Below are positions 23,241 through 35,020 of a DNA stretch of 64,000 bases, one piece after another. The DNA is from Eremomyces bilateralis CBS 781.70 (lineage: Eukaryota; Ascomycota; Dothideomycetes; Eremomycetales; Eremomycetaceae): the NCBI RefSeq assembly GCF_010015585.1, contig NW_022985068.1:1691911-1755910 (forward strand). The letters run 5' to 3'. Position 1 is the stretch's first letter, and each line of letters opens with the position of its first letter. Made by a program: the position numbers and the translations under genes. The notes beneath the pieces were generated by a model. That model was not told where the DNA came from, searched no databases, and worked only from the letters and a program-made list of their open reading frames with translations.

Positions 23241-23852
23241 ATGGTAAGCTTCAATTTCCCTCCCACATTCCAGACATCTCAACATCAGACTCCCGATGCG
23301 AGAGAAGTATGCCAAAATCCCAAGAGCCCCAACTAACCACTCCTCCAGTCGGACGGAGAAGAGCCCCAATCCCCCATCGCGGACGTCGATGCCGGTGAAG
23401 TCGAAGTTTCCGCCGATGCCCCCTCTGGCCAGATGTCGGTCCTCGAGGCGCTTAAGGGCGTCCTCAAGCTTGCGCTGATCCACGACGGCCTGGCCCGCGG
23501 ACTCCGCGAGGCGACCAAGGCGCTCGACCGTCGCCAGGCGCACATGTGCGTGCTGAACGAGAATTGCGAGGAGGAGGCCTACAAGAAGCTGGTGGTGGCG
23601 CTGTGCTCGGAGCATAAGATCCCGTTGATCAAGGTGCCGGATGGCAAGCAGTTGGGCGAGTGGGCTGGATTGTGTGAGTATCCGCGAGAGTCGGGGTCGA
23701 TGGGCGTGCGCTGACGAATTGAAACAGGCCAGATTGACCGTGAGGGCAATGCGAGGAAGGTCGTGAACTGCTCTTGCGTCGTCGTCAAGGACTGGGGTGA
23801 GGAATCTCAGGAACGATCCGTCCTGCTCAACTACTTCCAGACCGAGCAGTAG
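23241..23852 (+). CDS. RPS12: Small ribosomal subunit protein eS12
   Basis: Component of the 40S beak. Exons 23241-23243, 23349-23673 and 23728-23852 give 150 residues, the usual fungal length. The first coding exon is just the ATG, directly followed by GTAAGC; the second intron splits the Cys codon in WAGLCQIDREG. Family hallmarks are [53 protein letters not shown] and the end [19 protein letters not shown]. The variable N-terminus ([19 protein letters not shown]) is acidic, as in other fungal eS12. Divergent from arginyl-tRNA synthetase, which suggests shared control of two translation genes. Confidence 0.97.
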
Positions 23853-24051
23853 ACTACCAACACTACTTGAGCCAATGTCATAGCGACCGATAGGTCTCAA
23901 TCCCACGTCCTATGGCGAGATAGATTGCACTTGAATCTATATAGCATCAGGCGAGGTAGCTGAATCCCCGCGATTCAAAATCAAAAGCCGACTTCACCTC
24001 ATCCAACCTTTCCCGTAGCATCATGAGAAGCGTGATGTTCTAACCCCGATT

Positions 24052-24727
24052 TCACCATCCCCTTCCGGCCTTCTCCCCGCCTAAAACCGCTCGCCCCGGC
24101 GGTTGTAAGCCCATCTCCACATCCTTCACCACCCTCTCCCTCACCCTGCCCGCCTCCTGCTCGTCCTGCTTCTTCTTCGCCTCCTCGCTCTCCTTGTTGA
24201 ATTGCGACGCGTACGCCATGTTGCCGGCCCCACCTCGCCCAGTTGTCAGGCCGACCATCGGAGCCGGCGATGATGGATGTCTCGTGGCGTGAGATGGGAT
24301 GGCTGGGAAGTCCGTGGTTGGGACGGATGTACCTGTTGAAGGGGTTGGTGGGGGTGGCGATGGAGGGCGGACGGATGGGTCGGCGCTTGGAGACGTCTGG
24401 AGAGCTGTGGGAGTGACCATGTTGCCCGCTCCTCTGTTGGAGAAATATTCGTTAGTTTTACTGGTGAAAGTGAGATGAAGGATAACCCTACCCTCTGCCT
24501 GATGAAGCATAATCTGCCGGTGCCCGCCTCGTCATGACATCCTCAGGTCTTAGATCGACATTCTTCTTGTTCGCCTCGAGGTCCTGGCCGATTTATGTCA
24601 ATTAAGTGCATTCTACGACGCCATCGGTGGGAACTCGTCGCCGTACCTGCTCGAGCCTCACGTTCGCCTCGTCCAGCTGCGTATTCGTGAGGATGTTCCC
24701 CGCACCGCCTCGCCCAAATGTTGGCAT
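24052..24727 (-). CDS. Par32-like protein with three GRGGAGN motifs (DUF3602)
   Basis: Exons 24727-24647, 24583-24492 and 24433-24052, all GT-AG, 184 residues. Three copies of the family repeat are present: MPTFGRGGAGNI at the N-terminus, SSGRGGAGNM at about 54-63 (split by intron 2) and TTGRGGAGNM at about 123-132. They are separated by Pro/Ser/Thr-rich linkers, with a charged KESEEAKKKQDEQEAGRVRE helix near the end. Yeast Par32 of this family is a rapamycin-responsive phosphoprotein that restrains ammonium transporters and is linked to TORC1 signalling. Whether this protein does the same is inference. No membrane segment or signal peptide. Adjacent to, and convergent with, eS12. Confidence 0.85.
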
Positions 24728-26007
24728 GTTTCGTTCTGGGGGTTGTATGATGAAGTAACACGGATATCAATCGAGTATTTCGTCTACCGTGCACCCAATT
24801 CTTTTTGCTGGACTGTATCGCATGAGCTTCATACGGTCCAAAGCCTTCTATGTACGTCACGTCAATCAGCACGGGGAGAAATCCAGGACCGCCTAAAGAT
24901 TAGGGCCACCATCTAGACCGAATTCGTCCACTGGCAGCCGGTGGGGTGTGCCTGCTTCGTTCTCCGCTCTCACGTGCCGACGGGAACAATCGATCGCAGA
25001 AAGTTGGAAAACATGGCGGATCGCAGGTTTGCAGGTCTCAACATTGGGGCCATCGGCCGATCGCGGTGGGCCTTTGGGGTACAGCCGCGTTTCCCCCTGA
25101 TCGGCGCTGCAGTTGAGAGGAACATGAAGGATGAGGGGCGGACACGTCGAAAGCTCCCCACTTTATTCGGTGACGGGGGCAGGATCGTTCGCATTTGCTG
25201 CATTATCGCCGCTGAAAAGCCCATATTTTGCATGGTCGCACCCGATTTCTTGGGTGAATGATTGGGCTGGCTTCGCAAAAGGGGAGAATTTTCTCCTTAG
25301 CGGTTGGAGTAGGGACCATTCTGTTACAAAAGTTCCAGATTACCTGGATGACGTTGGGGCTGTGAGTAATAGGTGGACACTCCAGTAGGATCACTTGGAG
25401 ACCTCACGCAATTAGGGTGGAATGAGGTTTGATGAATCATCATAGTGAGCTACGGAATGCTATCGTGGATGGTGCTACCACACTATCGCCATTTTTGAAA
25501 ATACCCTTCGGAAGGGAGAGTGAAAATGGGAGCGAGGATGTGCGAGATATCCTTCAACCCAGGGGAAAAAGAAAAGAAAGGGAAAAGAAGTGCGGTGGTT
25601 TGATGAATCATCATAGTAAGCTATGGAGTGCTATCATGGATCATGGATGGCGTTACCACACCATCGCCAGTTTCTGAAAATACACTGGAGAGGAGAGAGA
25701 AAACGGGAGTGAGGATGTGCGAGACATCCTTCAACCCAGGAAAGAAAAGAAAGGAAAAGAAAAGGCTCCGCGGTGATAATGGCTATCCGTGGATTGACGA
25801 TATAATCGCGCGATGAAAGCTCGCCCCTGGAAATCCCGAGTTCAGCCGATAGGCGGAAACCGATCGATTTAAGAATAGAAGAGTAGAGAAAAGAAGACCC
25901 GTTTGCAGCTCCGCTGGCACCTACCATAGCGCCATATGAAGATCCCATTGTAACCCACCAGCATTGCACGCCGCTCATAACGCTCGTATCATCCGTTGAA
26001 ACATCCA
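24728..26007. other. Intergenic with a 170-bp tandem duplication
   Basis: Between the start of the Par32-like gene (minus) and the stop of pacC (minus). Apart from the tandem duplication at 25426-25765 there are only short overlapping frames. Region 25700-25900 probably holds the pacC 3' UTR. Confidence 0.5.
25426..25765. repeat. Two-copy 170-bp direct tandem repeat
   Basis: Unit 1 about 25426-25595, unit 2 about 25596-25765. Both begin GGTTTGATGAATCATCATAG and share GATGTGCGAGA.ATCCTTCAACCCAGG followed by an AAAGAAAAG tract. By eye they are about 85 percent alike, most differences being transitions plus a small indel. Not part of a recognisable transposon. Confidence 0.8.
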
Positions 26008-28139
26008 CTAATCGTCGCGGACCGCGCGGAGGATGGGGTAGAGGTTCTCCGCATCCTGCTCGTCTTCCTTGGATTCGTCCAGCTTGGGAATATGATAGGG
26101 ATATTCGCTGACGGAGTGCTCGTCGTTCAGAGAAGCGATGCCCCCCGCCTCGTACTCCTCGTGCTCGAGCTTGTACTTGATGATCTTTCGGAGCTCTTCG
26201 ATGTAGCGGACGTTGTCGACCCAGCGATGCTCGGTATCGTCGGACCCGTCGGATCGTTCGGCAGGGCTGCTGAGCGAGGGGTCGATGTTGTTGGTGAGCG
26301 ACGGGGAAACGAGGCGAAGGCGGTTAACGTCGCGAGGGAGGTCACTGGAGACAGAGGCGGTCTTGGACGAGCCACGAGGGGTGGGCGCATCATCACTGTC
26401 CATCTTGACATCGTGGAAAGGGGTGGCAGCTTTCTGCAGGATTCCTCCGGAGAAGCGTCGGCGACCATCAGGGTCGAAGGAGGTAGCCAGAGACGAGGAC
26501 GGCGCGGAGGACGTGTATGAACCACCCATCTCCGACATACCCGTGACAGGGGGGAGGGGCGGGTAGCCATGCGGGCCGGCACTGGTGCGAGCGACAGGGG
26601 ATTGAGTCGAGGCATACGACATGACACTGGACGCGGGGGTAAGCGCCGGAGTCTCCGTGGATACGCTGGAGGCGAGCGGAGCGAGAGTGGAGCCATGAGT
26701 GGCCGCCGCAGCCGCCGCCGCAGCTCCAGCAGCTAGGTTCGGAGGCGAATTGCTACTGCGGTAGCCAACACCAGTGTGAACGTAGTGGGCCCCGGGTTGA
26801 GCGACGCCGGCAGCAGCAGCATGGCTGGGATTGTCGGAATACACGGTGTTCTGAAGTTGTTCGAGGAAACGATCAATATCCGACAGATCGGTCTTCCGGA
26901 GTCCGGGCAACGGGAGCATATGAGGAGGTTGGGCATATGCAGCGGTCGCAACACCGCCGCCATGATAATCGCCGCCGGCGCCGCCATGGAAGCTCTGCAT
27001 CAGCGGAAGCGCGACTCCGGCGTTCATTAGACGCTGGCCGACATCATAGTAGGTAGATGGGTCGATCTTGCGGTTCTGAACGTCCCCAAAGAACTCCTTG
27101 AGGGCGTCAAACGTGGCCTTCTTCCTGACGTGGTAGTCGCTCTCCATCTGGTTTGACTGCGGATGAACTGGATAGTACACAGCCCCGGCAGGATAGCCTT
27201 GAGACGCAGCATGATACGCAGACGCCGGTCCACCAGAGTAAGGGTAGCCACCAGCTGCGGCATAGTCTCCATGGTAGCCATTCGCTGTAGTAGCGATCGC
27301 TCGCAAGTCAGTAAAGTCTGTCACAATGTCAGGGAATGAAGAAAAATCGAGCCAGAAATCAAGCAGCATGACTAATGATAAGGTGGGGGACAGTCTGTTC
27401 TTCGAGAAGCGGATGCAGCAACTCGCAATCCACTTCCGTTGAAGGCAGTCAAAGGCATGGAATGGAAGGACTGAACGTACGCTTGGAGTTGGAGCCGTAT
27501 CCTCCAGGCTGGCCATGCCCTCCACGGTTCGAGGCAGGAGGAGAATTATGGAGCACGGAATCATCAGCATGAGTCTTCACATGCTTTTTCAAGTCCTGCG
27601 GCCGCTTGAAGGCCTTGCCACAGAAGTCACATTTGTGAGGCTTAAGGGGTACGTGAACCCTAATGTGAGACGTGATATGGTCTCGCTTGACGGTAGTCGT
27701 CTTGCAGGTACCCCATTGGCACGTCAGATTCAGGTTGTTGGTGGACTTGCGACCAACATGCCGTTCACACACGTGATCCTGGAAGAACACAGTCAGTCAA
27801 CCGCCCATAAAGCATCGCAGACAGTCGCGATCATAAGGAGGGAATGTGGAAAAATGCAACAATCATGCTGAACAGAAAGATGGCGATGAGACTTACATAG
27901 AGTTGTTCCGCAGTTGAGCATCTTTCCCCACAACCCACCCACTGGCAGATGAGCGAGTCGTTGCCCACATTGGATTGTGCGACCGAGGGTTGAGAAGTAG
28001 AGGCCGAAGCCTCGCCGGTCTGCTGAGCAGGCGCCGACGTAGGATGTGAGCTATGCGAAATAGGAGTTTGCTGAGGCACCTGAGCGGCACCGGACGTATT
28101 CGCAGACGAAGCGTCTGCCGATGTTGGTGGAGCAGACAT
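26008..28139 (-). CDS. pacC: pH-response transcription factor PacC/Rim101
   Basis: Zinc-finger regulator proteolytically activated at alkaline pH through the Pal pathway. Exons 28139-27897, 27778-27481 and a third from about 27317 (or 27284, the competing acceptor) to 26008; about 605-616 residues. Three C2H2 fingers: ZF1 from CQWVGC (residues 65-70), interrupted by intron 1 before DHVCERH; ZF2 CQWGTC...HIRVH; ZF3 [21 protein letters not shown]. These match the PacC family almost exactly. The C-terminal part has a poly-Ala stretch and a conserved helical segment ([20 protein letters not shown]) that likely corresponds to the signalling-protease box. It is flanked by YPPL (26554-26565) and YPIL (26029-26040), the YPXL-type motifs that bind PalA. 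The exact third-exon start is the only uncertain point. Confidence 0.93.
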
Positions 28140-28183
28140 GATGGGGTCTTGACTGAGAGGAAAGTCTTGGTGTCAGTCGAGAT

Positions 28184-28202
28184 GCCAAGTCGTCCAGCCA
28201 AG
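28184..28202 (+). promoter_or_regulatory. Two GCCAAG sites just upstream of pacC
   Basis: GCCAAG at 28184-28189 and 28197-28202, fitting the PacC consensus GCCARG, 45 and 58 bp from the pacC ATG. PacC is known to act at GCCARG and to influence its own gene in Aspergillus. They could lie in the 5' UTR, and six-base sites occur by chance, so binding is only suggested. Confidence 0.4.
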
Positions 28203-31200
28203 AACGGGCGGAAGTGATGGGCAACAACGAATTTCCGCGAGAAAATTATTGGTGAGCAACGAGATAGGGGTTAGAATGGATCTGGGAGTTTGTATGATGC
28301 TCCAACTCAAAGAGAGCGAGGAGAATCGCGAGGATGGATTCTTGTTGCTCGTTGAGTGAGTGAGGGAGAAGCGCGACGGAGGTGGAAAATCTGGGCAGGC
28401 GAAGCGGGCGGGGTTCCTCGTCTTCATAAGAAGGCGGAGCACGGGATTCTGGGCAAAAGCCAGTTCGGCGCCTTGTCGCCTTACATCATATTCTCGATGT
28501 GATTGATCAGGAATGGCAGGGGTGACCGAAGGTGCGTCCAAGGCGTCCGTGCAACCAGCCCCCAATGCCCCAATGAATCTTCTGCCGATCAGATTCCCAA
28601 CCACTAAATTGCCTTAATCAGAGGAGTCATTCTCTTGGAACAGGGCAAGCTTGAATGATCAAGCATGGACGGAATCGCCTATCATAGGCTGGATCTATAC
28701 TCGCGTCTAGCCCTGGTCGGTGTCGTATTCTGCAAGTGGACGAGTGGAATCCCCAAGATGTTGCCAAGGCTCTCCTTCTCCCGTTGCCCGAAAGGCTGAC
28801 TCGCACTCGCACGATCAGGTTTCCGGCTGGGCTTTTGCGTTTTGGAGCCGTGTCGCAGAGAAAGCATTGGTACTCTGACCTCTGGCTTTCTGGGGCTTTT
28901 CATACCGAGTCCGGAATACTGTTCCCCTTCTCCATCCACGCCCTGCAGAAGGGTCTTCGGCTGCAGATGGTCCATGGGGAAGCGATGGGATCGATCGCAT
29001 GGTGGACAGCCCGTGATATGATCCGATGATTTCCACGTCCAAATTCCTAGATATTGCATCCCCCTCATTTCTCGAATCGGTTCATTTGTCGTGGACAATG
29101 GGAGTGTCGATGGCAATAAAACCGAAATGGACGACCCTTGGTGGGTCCCAATCTTCCTCGGGGCTCGGACTTGGCCCAATTCCGCCGCCTTGGCACAAGG
29201 GAATCGACGCCCAGTGTCTCCGGATCAACCGGAGAGTCTTGTCGTGGAGCCCTGGCTTGGTTCTCCGTTCCTTCGAGCATCCACTGTTGCCGCCATGCAT
29301 TCGTAATGCTTCAGCGTTTTGTCGGATGTTGCATGGTGGGCTTGCACAGCCTTGTCCGGGCTCTGTCAGCGGCATTTCTCATCATGTCAGGACGGATGGG
29401 GCTGCCGTCCTCGAGTGGAGTGATGCAACCGATGGACTTGGCTCTTCCCGAGTTGCTTGATCTCGTTTTTCTCAAGGGTTTTGTCAGACCTTGACTGATT
29501 TATTTCCCGACGTGATCTTGAACGTTTGGAGATATGGAGTCTTGGACTTAACTGAAAGGCTTGGCGTGGATATCCAGATATGAGATGGTACTCTCTCTTT
29601 GGTACTCTCTCTTTCCTGGACTGCTCGCAGATGACCCGGGCCATTTCTCCTACACTCTTACATATAACGGTTCTCTTTGGCTGTTAGGTCGATGGTGTGG
29701 TCCCTATGCACTGGGCACTGGGCTGCCAGTCTGAACCGGAAACTCCCTTCATCAAGGGAAATCAGTTAGACTCTGCCAAGTGTGTATCGCGTGCTTAACT
29801 CTATAATGATGTCAGGCCTCTATTCATGCCAGTGCCTTTACTCAACTCTTTCAAACCAAGTCTGTGCCTTTCTCTCCGGCAACTACTTCATGTTACTTCC
29901 CCCAAGGCCGACGGCTATGGGGGTCAGTCGTTAGCCTTGTCCGACCCTGTTCGAAGGTATCTCGCATGAGCATAGTCGTTTGCTCAAGTCGTTATCGCTT
30001 GAGTAGCAAACTGCTTGGTCAGACCCTTTTATCTTTCAATATTACTGTGCGTCTGTCAGCAGGTCTTTATGCACCATGTTTCAGATCCCATTCATCACTT
30101 ACCTTGCTAATGGCTTCTCTTTTCTTCTTCTGGGAAGTTTACATGCGCCGCAGGAAATGCCCACAGTTGTTGGGACCATGATTTGTTAATTTCAGAGCAG
30201 CAGTGTTGGGAGAGATGTTGTTGGTGGTGTTGTGTGAGATGGGTGGGAGAAGTCGATATAGGCCCGAGCGTTGTCCGCTTCGGGTCGACTTACCACGTGA
30301 GTCTTCCCAAGCATTGATCAATGACACATTAGGGCAGGGAGAGGTTGTCAGGCAAACAAGTCCGAGTGGTGTCCGTTGTGGTGGAGCAGATTTACAACGA
30401 TTCAGTATGACCTCTTTTCGCGCCCTGCAACCGTGGGCGGACCGTTGTTCGAGTCGCCACTGTACTAATAATTTTTGATATGGTATGTCAAACGTCTCTA
30501 GGGGGTACAGACTACGGGAAATACCCCTGGCTTGAAGAATTATAGGCCATCCTATTCAGATATGTATCTTTACGCTGTCGGACTCAGATGGTATGTCTGG
30601 TCACTGATGAGAAAGCATCCAAGTTTATCCCTTCTCGGGCAGTGGATTAGTAACAGGAGTCAAGTTGGATCTACAGGCTGACCAGGAGTTCAGCGATATG
30701 CCCTCTGGATGGTTATCTCAATCGAATAGACTGAGATGGATTGTTCCCCACGAAGTTCGGGCCTGGACTGACTGTCCATGGCTTGATGTTCACGAACCTT
30801 TGGAGGCGAGGCTTGAAAGCACTCAACTTTCCATGTTTTAACTATTTAGCATTGTTTGCTCTAGAGAACAAGGAGATGGCGGTGGTTTGGCAGAGGTTCG
30901 GCACCAACGATATGTGGGATTTCGTTAGGGAGGGCAGGGAGATCCGTATCTCGGTGGTAGTAATCTGCGCATGTCTCATCGCTGAGTATCTCGCATATTA
31001 CGGTTGGCCTTGAAATCGGGCAATTCATGGCAAGATGGCTTCAGTTAACTTTGTCTTGTTGCAATACTACTTGCACTCAAAACGGATACCTGCCACATAA
31101 GGTCTCGAGGGCATCAACTCCACTCCACTGTCTTCTGGCTCAAGATCATTGGATAGACAACTGATTCCTCACATTGACAGGCTACGCACCCCCTCTACGT

Positions 31201-33548
31201 AATCCAGTGAAAATCTGGTGTCCACAGTTCGGGGGATCCTTCTCGATTCACACGGTTGGGGGACTGCGGTGGTGCTTGTTCAGATATATGGATACTGTAT
31301 AACTTTCTGGAGTTTCTCTCAAGAAGGGAATTTGCAGGGCGATAGCTTGTCTATAGATGCCTTACACATAACCTACAACTTAGAGGATTCTAACGTACAG
31401 AACCTCTACCTATCGAGTCCAAGTATCCTGGCTGGAGTCTGCCTCACGATCCCCTAAATTTCGCCAGTCCAGTGCACATTAGTATATTTTTGGGACCACG
31501 AATTCCCGTACTCGACCGCAACACTGCGATGAATTCGTTTTACCCCAACGCCATCATTTCAGTCCAAACCCACTCCTAAAAACAAATTGCATCCCATTGT
31601 CGACTCCTGTGTTTCTCCGCTCAACAGGGATGGAGCACAAGGATCGAAGAAAACGAATGAACATAGGACGTCTTTTGTCTGCACGCCGCAAGGACCGGTC
31701 TCACGACAGCGAAACACACGTTACGCAATCCAACCTCTCGGAAATGGTTGCCGATCTCCTCCTAAAAACCGTCCAGCGGAGATTATCACCGTCTCCTGCC
31801 CTCAACCGATTCTTATCATCTTGATTTTTTCCCACTCATTTCCCCTCCCTTCCCTCAACAGTCGAGTCCGAAACAAAGCATGACCTGCGTCCATTTCCCT
31901 TGTGGCACATAGGCGTCGACTAGAGATGCCCCCTCGTCGGCCGATCGACCAATCGACGGCGGCGCGCCTCGAGCGCCCTGCGCGACACCCGGGCCGAATC
32001 GAGAGGCTAACGCCCAACAGGCAGCCGGCGAGGCCGGGGATTGGGCGGGATTCCGGGCGAGATTCGATTGGCTGGCTTGGGGCTGGGGAGGAAATGAGGA
32101 GATGGACCGCGAGGTTCTGTGCCACTGCGGCGCAGCTGAATAGGACGGGACGGGACGATTTAATTGCAATGTTGGATGAGTTCTGCTATTTTGATTTTTA
32201 AGAGACGGCTCTTAGGCAACACTAGCCCGCGTTGATGACCTGTGGAGTGTGGAGGTGGGAGATTCTGGACCCTGGGGTATTGGCGAGGTGGGGGAGGATT
32301 GTTGGTTACGAAACAGGTCAGTCATTTGGTGGACCGCGGATCGTCCAGCCAAATACCGAGCAATGCCAGATGAAGATCGTGGCGACCGCCATGGCGATGC
32401 TTGTACCTTTCTTCTTCAGGTGGCGCATTGGAGGGGATGAGCTACTCCATATTGATATGCGATATGCCGTCGAGATTCCTCGCCTCGACTATTAAAGGGG
32501 ATAATTACATAGTATCCTGAAACTCTGAGAGGGTGTGAATGGTGATGGAAAGAAAGCGCTTCCTGACTCCCGCGAGCGCTGTTCCCATCGAGTCAAAGTC
32601 CGCGCATGCTGGCATTCCCTGTGATACAGGACAGCGGGAGGGTGTGGGCGGCCCAATCCCGACGAGTCAGAAGACGCCCACGTAGAATATTATCACAAGG
32701 GTTCCATTGCTATCAACATGGAGATCATGAACGTTGACCCCTTACCTAGAGATAGAAAAGGCCCTACCTACCGGGTGAAACAAAGATAGAAACGAGGCTT
32801 TCCATCCATAGCGTTTACCAGCGAGTTTGACCTTAGTCCCTGGAGTTTTGAGACGTTCCCAAAAGGTGCAGTGTTTTGGAGTTTGGACATGGTTTCATCG
32901 CATAGCGTAGAAACCGGGGCAACCCCCCAGTCGCGGGTCTGACGCCGCTTGGACACCGGGCCTGAACTGCCGGAGCGCCTCTCTAGTCTCCATAATACCC
33001 ACGAGAATTGATGAAGGTTGAAATGAGAGAGAAATAATAGTTTCGAGAGGTAAATAATGTCGGGCGACGAAGGGACCAAAATAGCTAGAGAACGTAGGCG
33101 GAAACATAGTGGCTTCGCGGTATGAGCGAGGGAGGACCTGGCCGAGGACGAACAGCCGTCTGAACTGGAAGCGCCGTCGTTTTGCGGCGACTCTGACAGA
33201 AGTTCATGTATGTCATACGGCGAAAATGAGGATGGAGACAAATCTAAAGACTAAAGTCAAAAGATGAGAGACGGAGGAAATGGAGCAGGAGCCACTTCGC
33301 TAGGACTTCGCTAGGAAATTGTCCACGTCTAGGCAGAATCCAATAGACTTAGTACAGTATGCCTTGAGTGCAATATTCCGTAGTTGATAGCCTGATATGA
33401 GGATGAACGTAAATTCGAAGCAAGCCACAAGACGGGGCAAGAAAAGGCAACGTTAACTTCAGAAGCGGTCAAGTCTGATGAGTTGTCCATGCCCACCATG
33501 TTCATCAATCATTTCGCTACTTTCAATCATTTTGCTATTTTCTATTTT

Positions 33549-33592
33549 CCAATTTTCAATTTTCAGTTCTCAATTCTCAATTCTCAATTCTC
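33549..33592. repeat. AT-rich heptamer tandem repeat
   Basis: AATTTTC units pass into about four copies of TTCTCAA (33567-33592). Simple repeat in the intergenic region upstream of MED15. Confidence 0.8.
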
Positions 33593-35020
33593 ATGATCAC
33601 CATCGAGTATCGTTGCAACTTGCAAGGGAGAGACTAGTTACCGAACCAGGTTCCTTGAACCAAGGCGACGAAGGGCTGAAGCGGGTACCAGAAAGAGGAA
33701 AAAAGGCGCGACGGCGCCGGCGCCCATGTTGCCCATCAATCCGCTTGCCCATCCGCCATTCTCATCGCCCACTACCTTCTCTCCCACCACCCTCTCCCAC
33801 CATGGCACGTCCACTGCGCACTTGATACATCATACACTCCAATCCCTTGCTCTATCCACAATCTCCTCCTGTCCATCGTGATTCCATCCATAGATCCCTT
33901 AAACTCGCGTTCTTTTTACTGGTACGGACTGCTTCGTAGGCACCTGGTTCACTGTCTCTCCTTCTCACCACTCATACCTCTCGTCATTCACCTATATCAT
34001 GCGCCTACAGCTACAAATCCAAGGACTTCAATTTCGTACTCCGTAGGCTGTATCCAACCCCATCCTCTCCGAACCTTGCACGACCTGCCTAGCACCCAAC
34101 TTACCCTGTCCTTACCTAGCCAACTATCACACCCCCCTAACACTTTTCTCCTCTCCCCAACCTTTCCTACATCTCCCATTTCTTTCTTCATCCTCCTCTC
34201 CGCTCGTTACGCCATATACCTTCTTCCCCAGGACCCGGTCAGCCAAAAGGACGACATCCATATTGTCGCCATCATACTCCGTCCGCCGCCTTGGAGCGTA
34301 CGGGGACAATCCACGAGCCGGGCAGCGGAGCTTTGTTTGCGACACTGACCTTTCATGCACCCAGCCCGCCAGCTGCAACGCCAAAGCAAAGTTCCTCCAC
34401 ACCCCCGACCTGATCGCCCTGTCTTATCGGACCCTTTCAACCTTGAAATCCGCACCACACGACATCACCGCAAACCTCCTCTGTATCCTCATCGCTTTCC
34501 TTCCGCCGCCCTCGACCAACTCATCGTGAATCTTGAGCTGGTTCACGCAAAAGGGAATCGCCGTTCCCTAGGGGTTCCTGGATGGTACGCGACCCATAAC
34601 TTGCCCGGGAAAGCCTCCTGCTGGTCGCCATCCCGCAGTTCGACCTACATCGATATCGAAATCAACCTACCTGGACTTATTGTTGCATTCCACGCTTCGA
34701 ACGGACTACCATCGCTTAGATCCCTTTTTGGACTTTTTGGACAACAGGTCCTTCACCATTTTACCTTCCATCGGTCCGCGCTTAGAAGAGGTTCGACGTT
34801 GGATATCCCAGCCGCCTGAGAACCGTACGGCTGAGCCACGATTATTCACCTTTGCCTTGCCGTGCACCACTTTAACATAGCCGGAGGCCGTCGATTCCGC
34901 GCATCTGCATACATCAGAACTTCCCTTCGAGACCACTTCGACGATTTTCGCACGATATCCTCGGGCCATAGGAAGCCACCACACGTCTGCGACCTCACTT
35001 GTTGAGGTTCGCAGTCCACC

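Larger units (their letters stand above)
28140..35020. other. 6.9-kb interval between divergent pacC and MED15, no protein gene seen
   Basis: Longest gap in the window. No frame exceeds about 165 codons, and none shows family resemblance or a plausible splice chain. Notable content: a repeated TACTCTCTCTTTGG at 29588-29615, a TTCTCAA heptamer array at 33567-33592, and a strongly pyrimidine-rich stretch on the plus strand from about 33750 to 34200, as in fungal long leaders. It must hold the promoters and 5' UTRs of both regulatory genes; non-coding transcripts are possible. Confidence 0.5.

Noticed and set aside
30741-31013. 90-codon plus-strand frame in the pacC-MED15 gap
   Set aside because: Contains plausible residues but no ATG context, splice partners or family match.
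31902-32201. 99-codon plus-strand frame in the pacC-MED15 gap
   Set aside because: Arg/Pro-rich low-complexity translation with overlapping frames on the other strand; no family resemblance.
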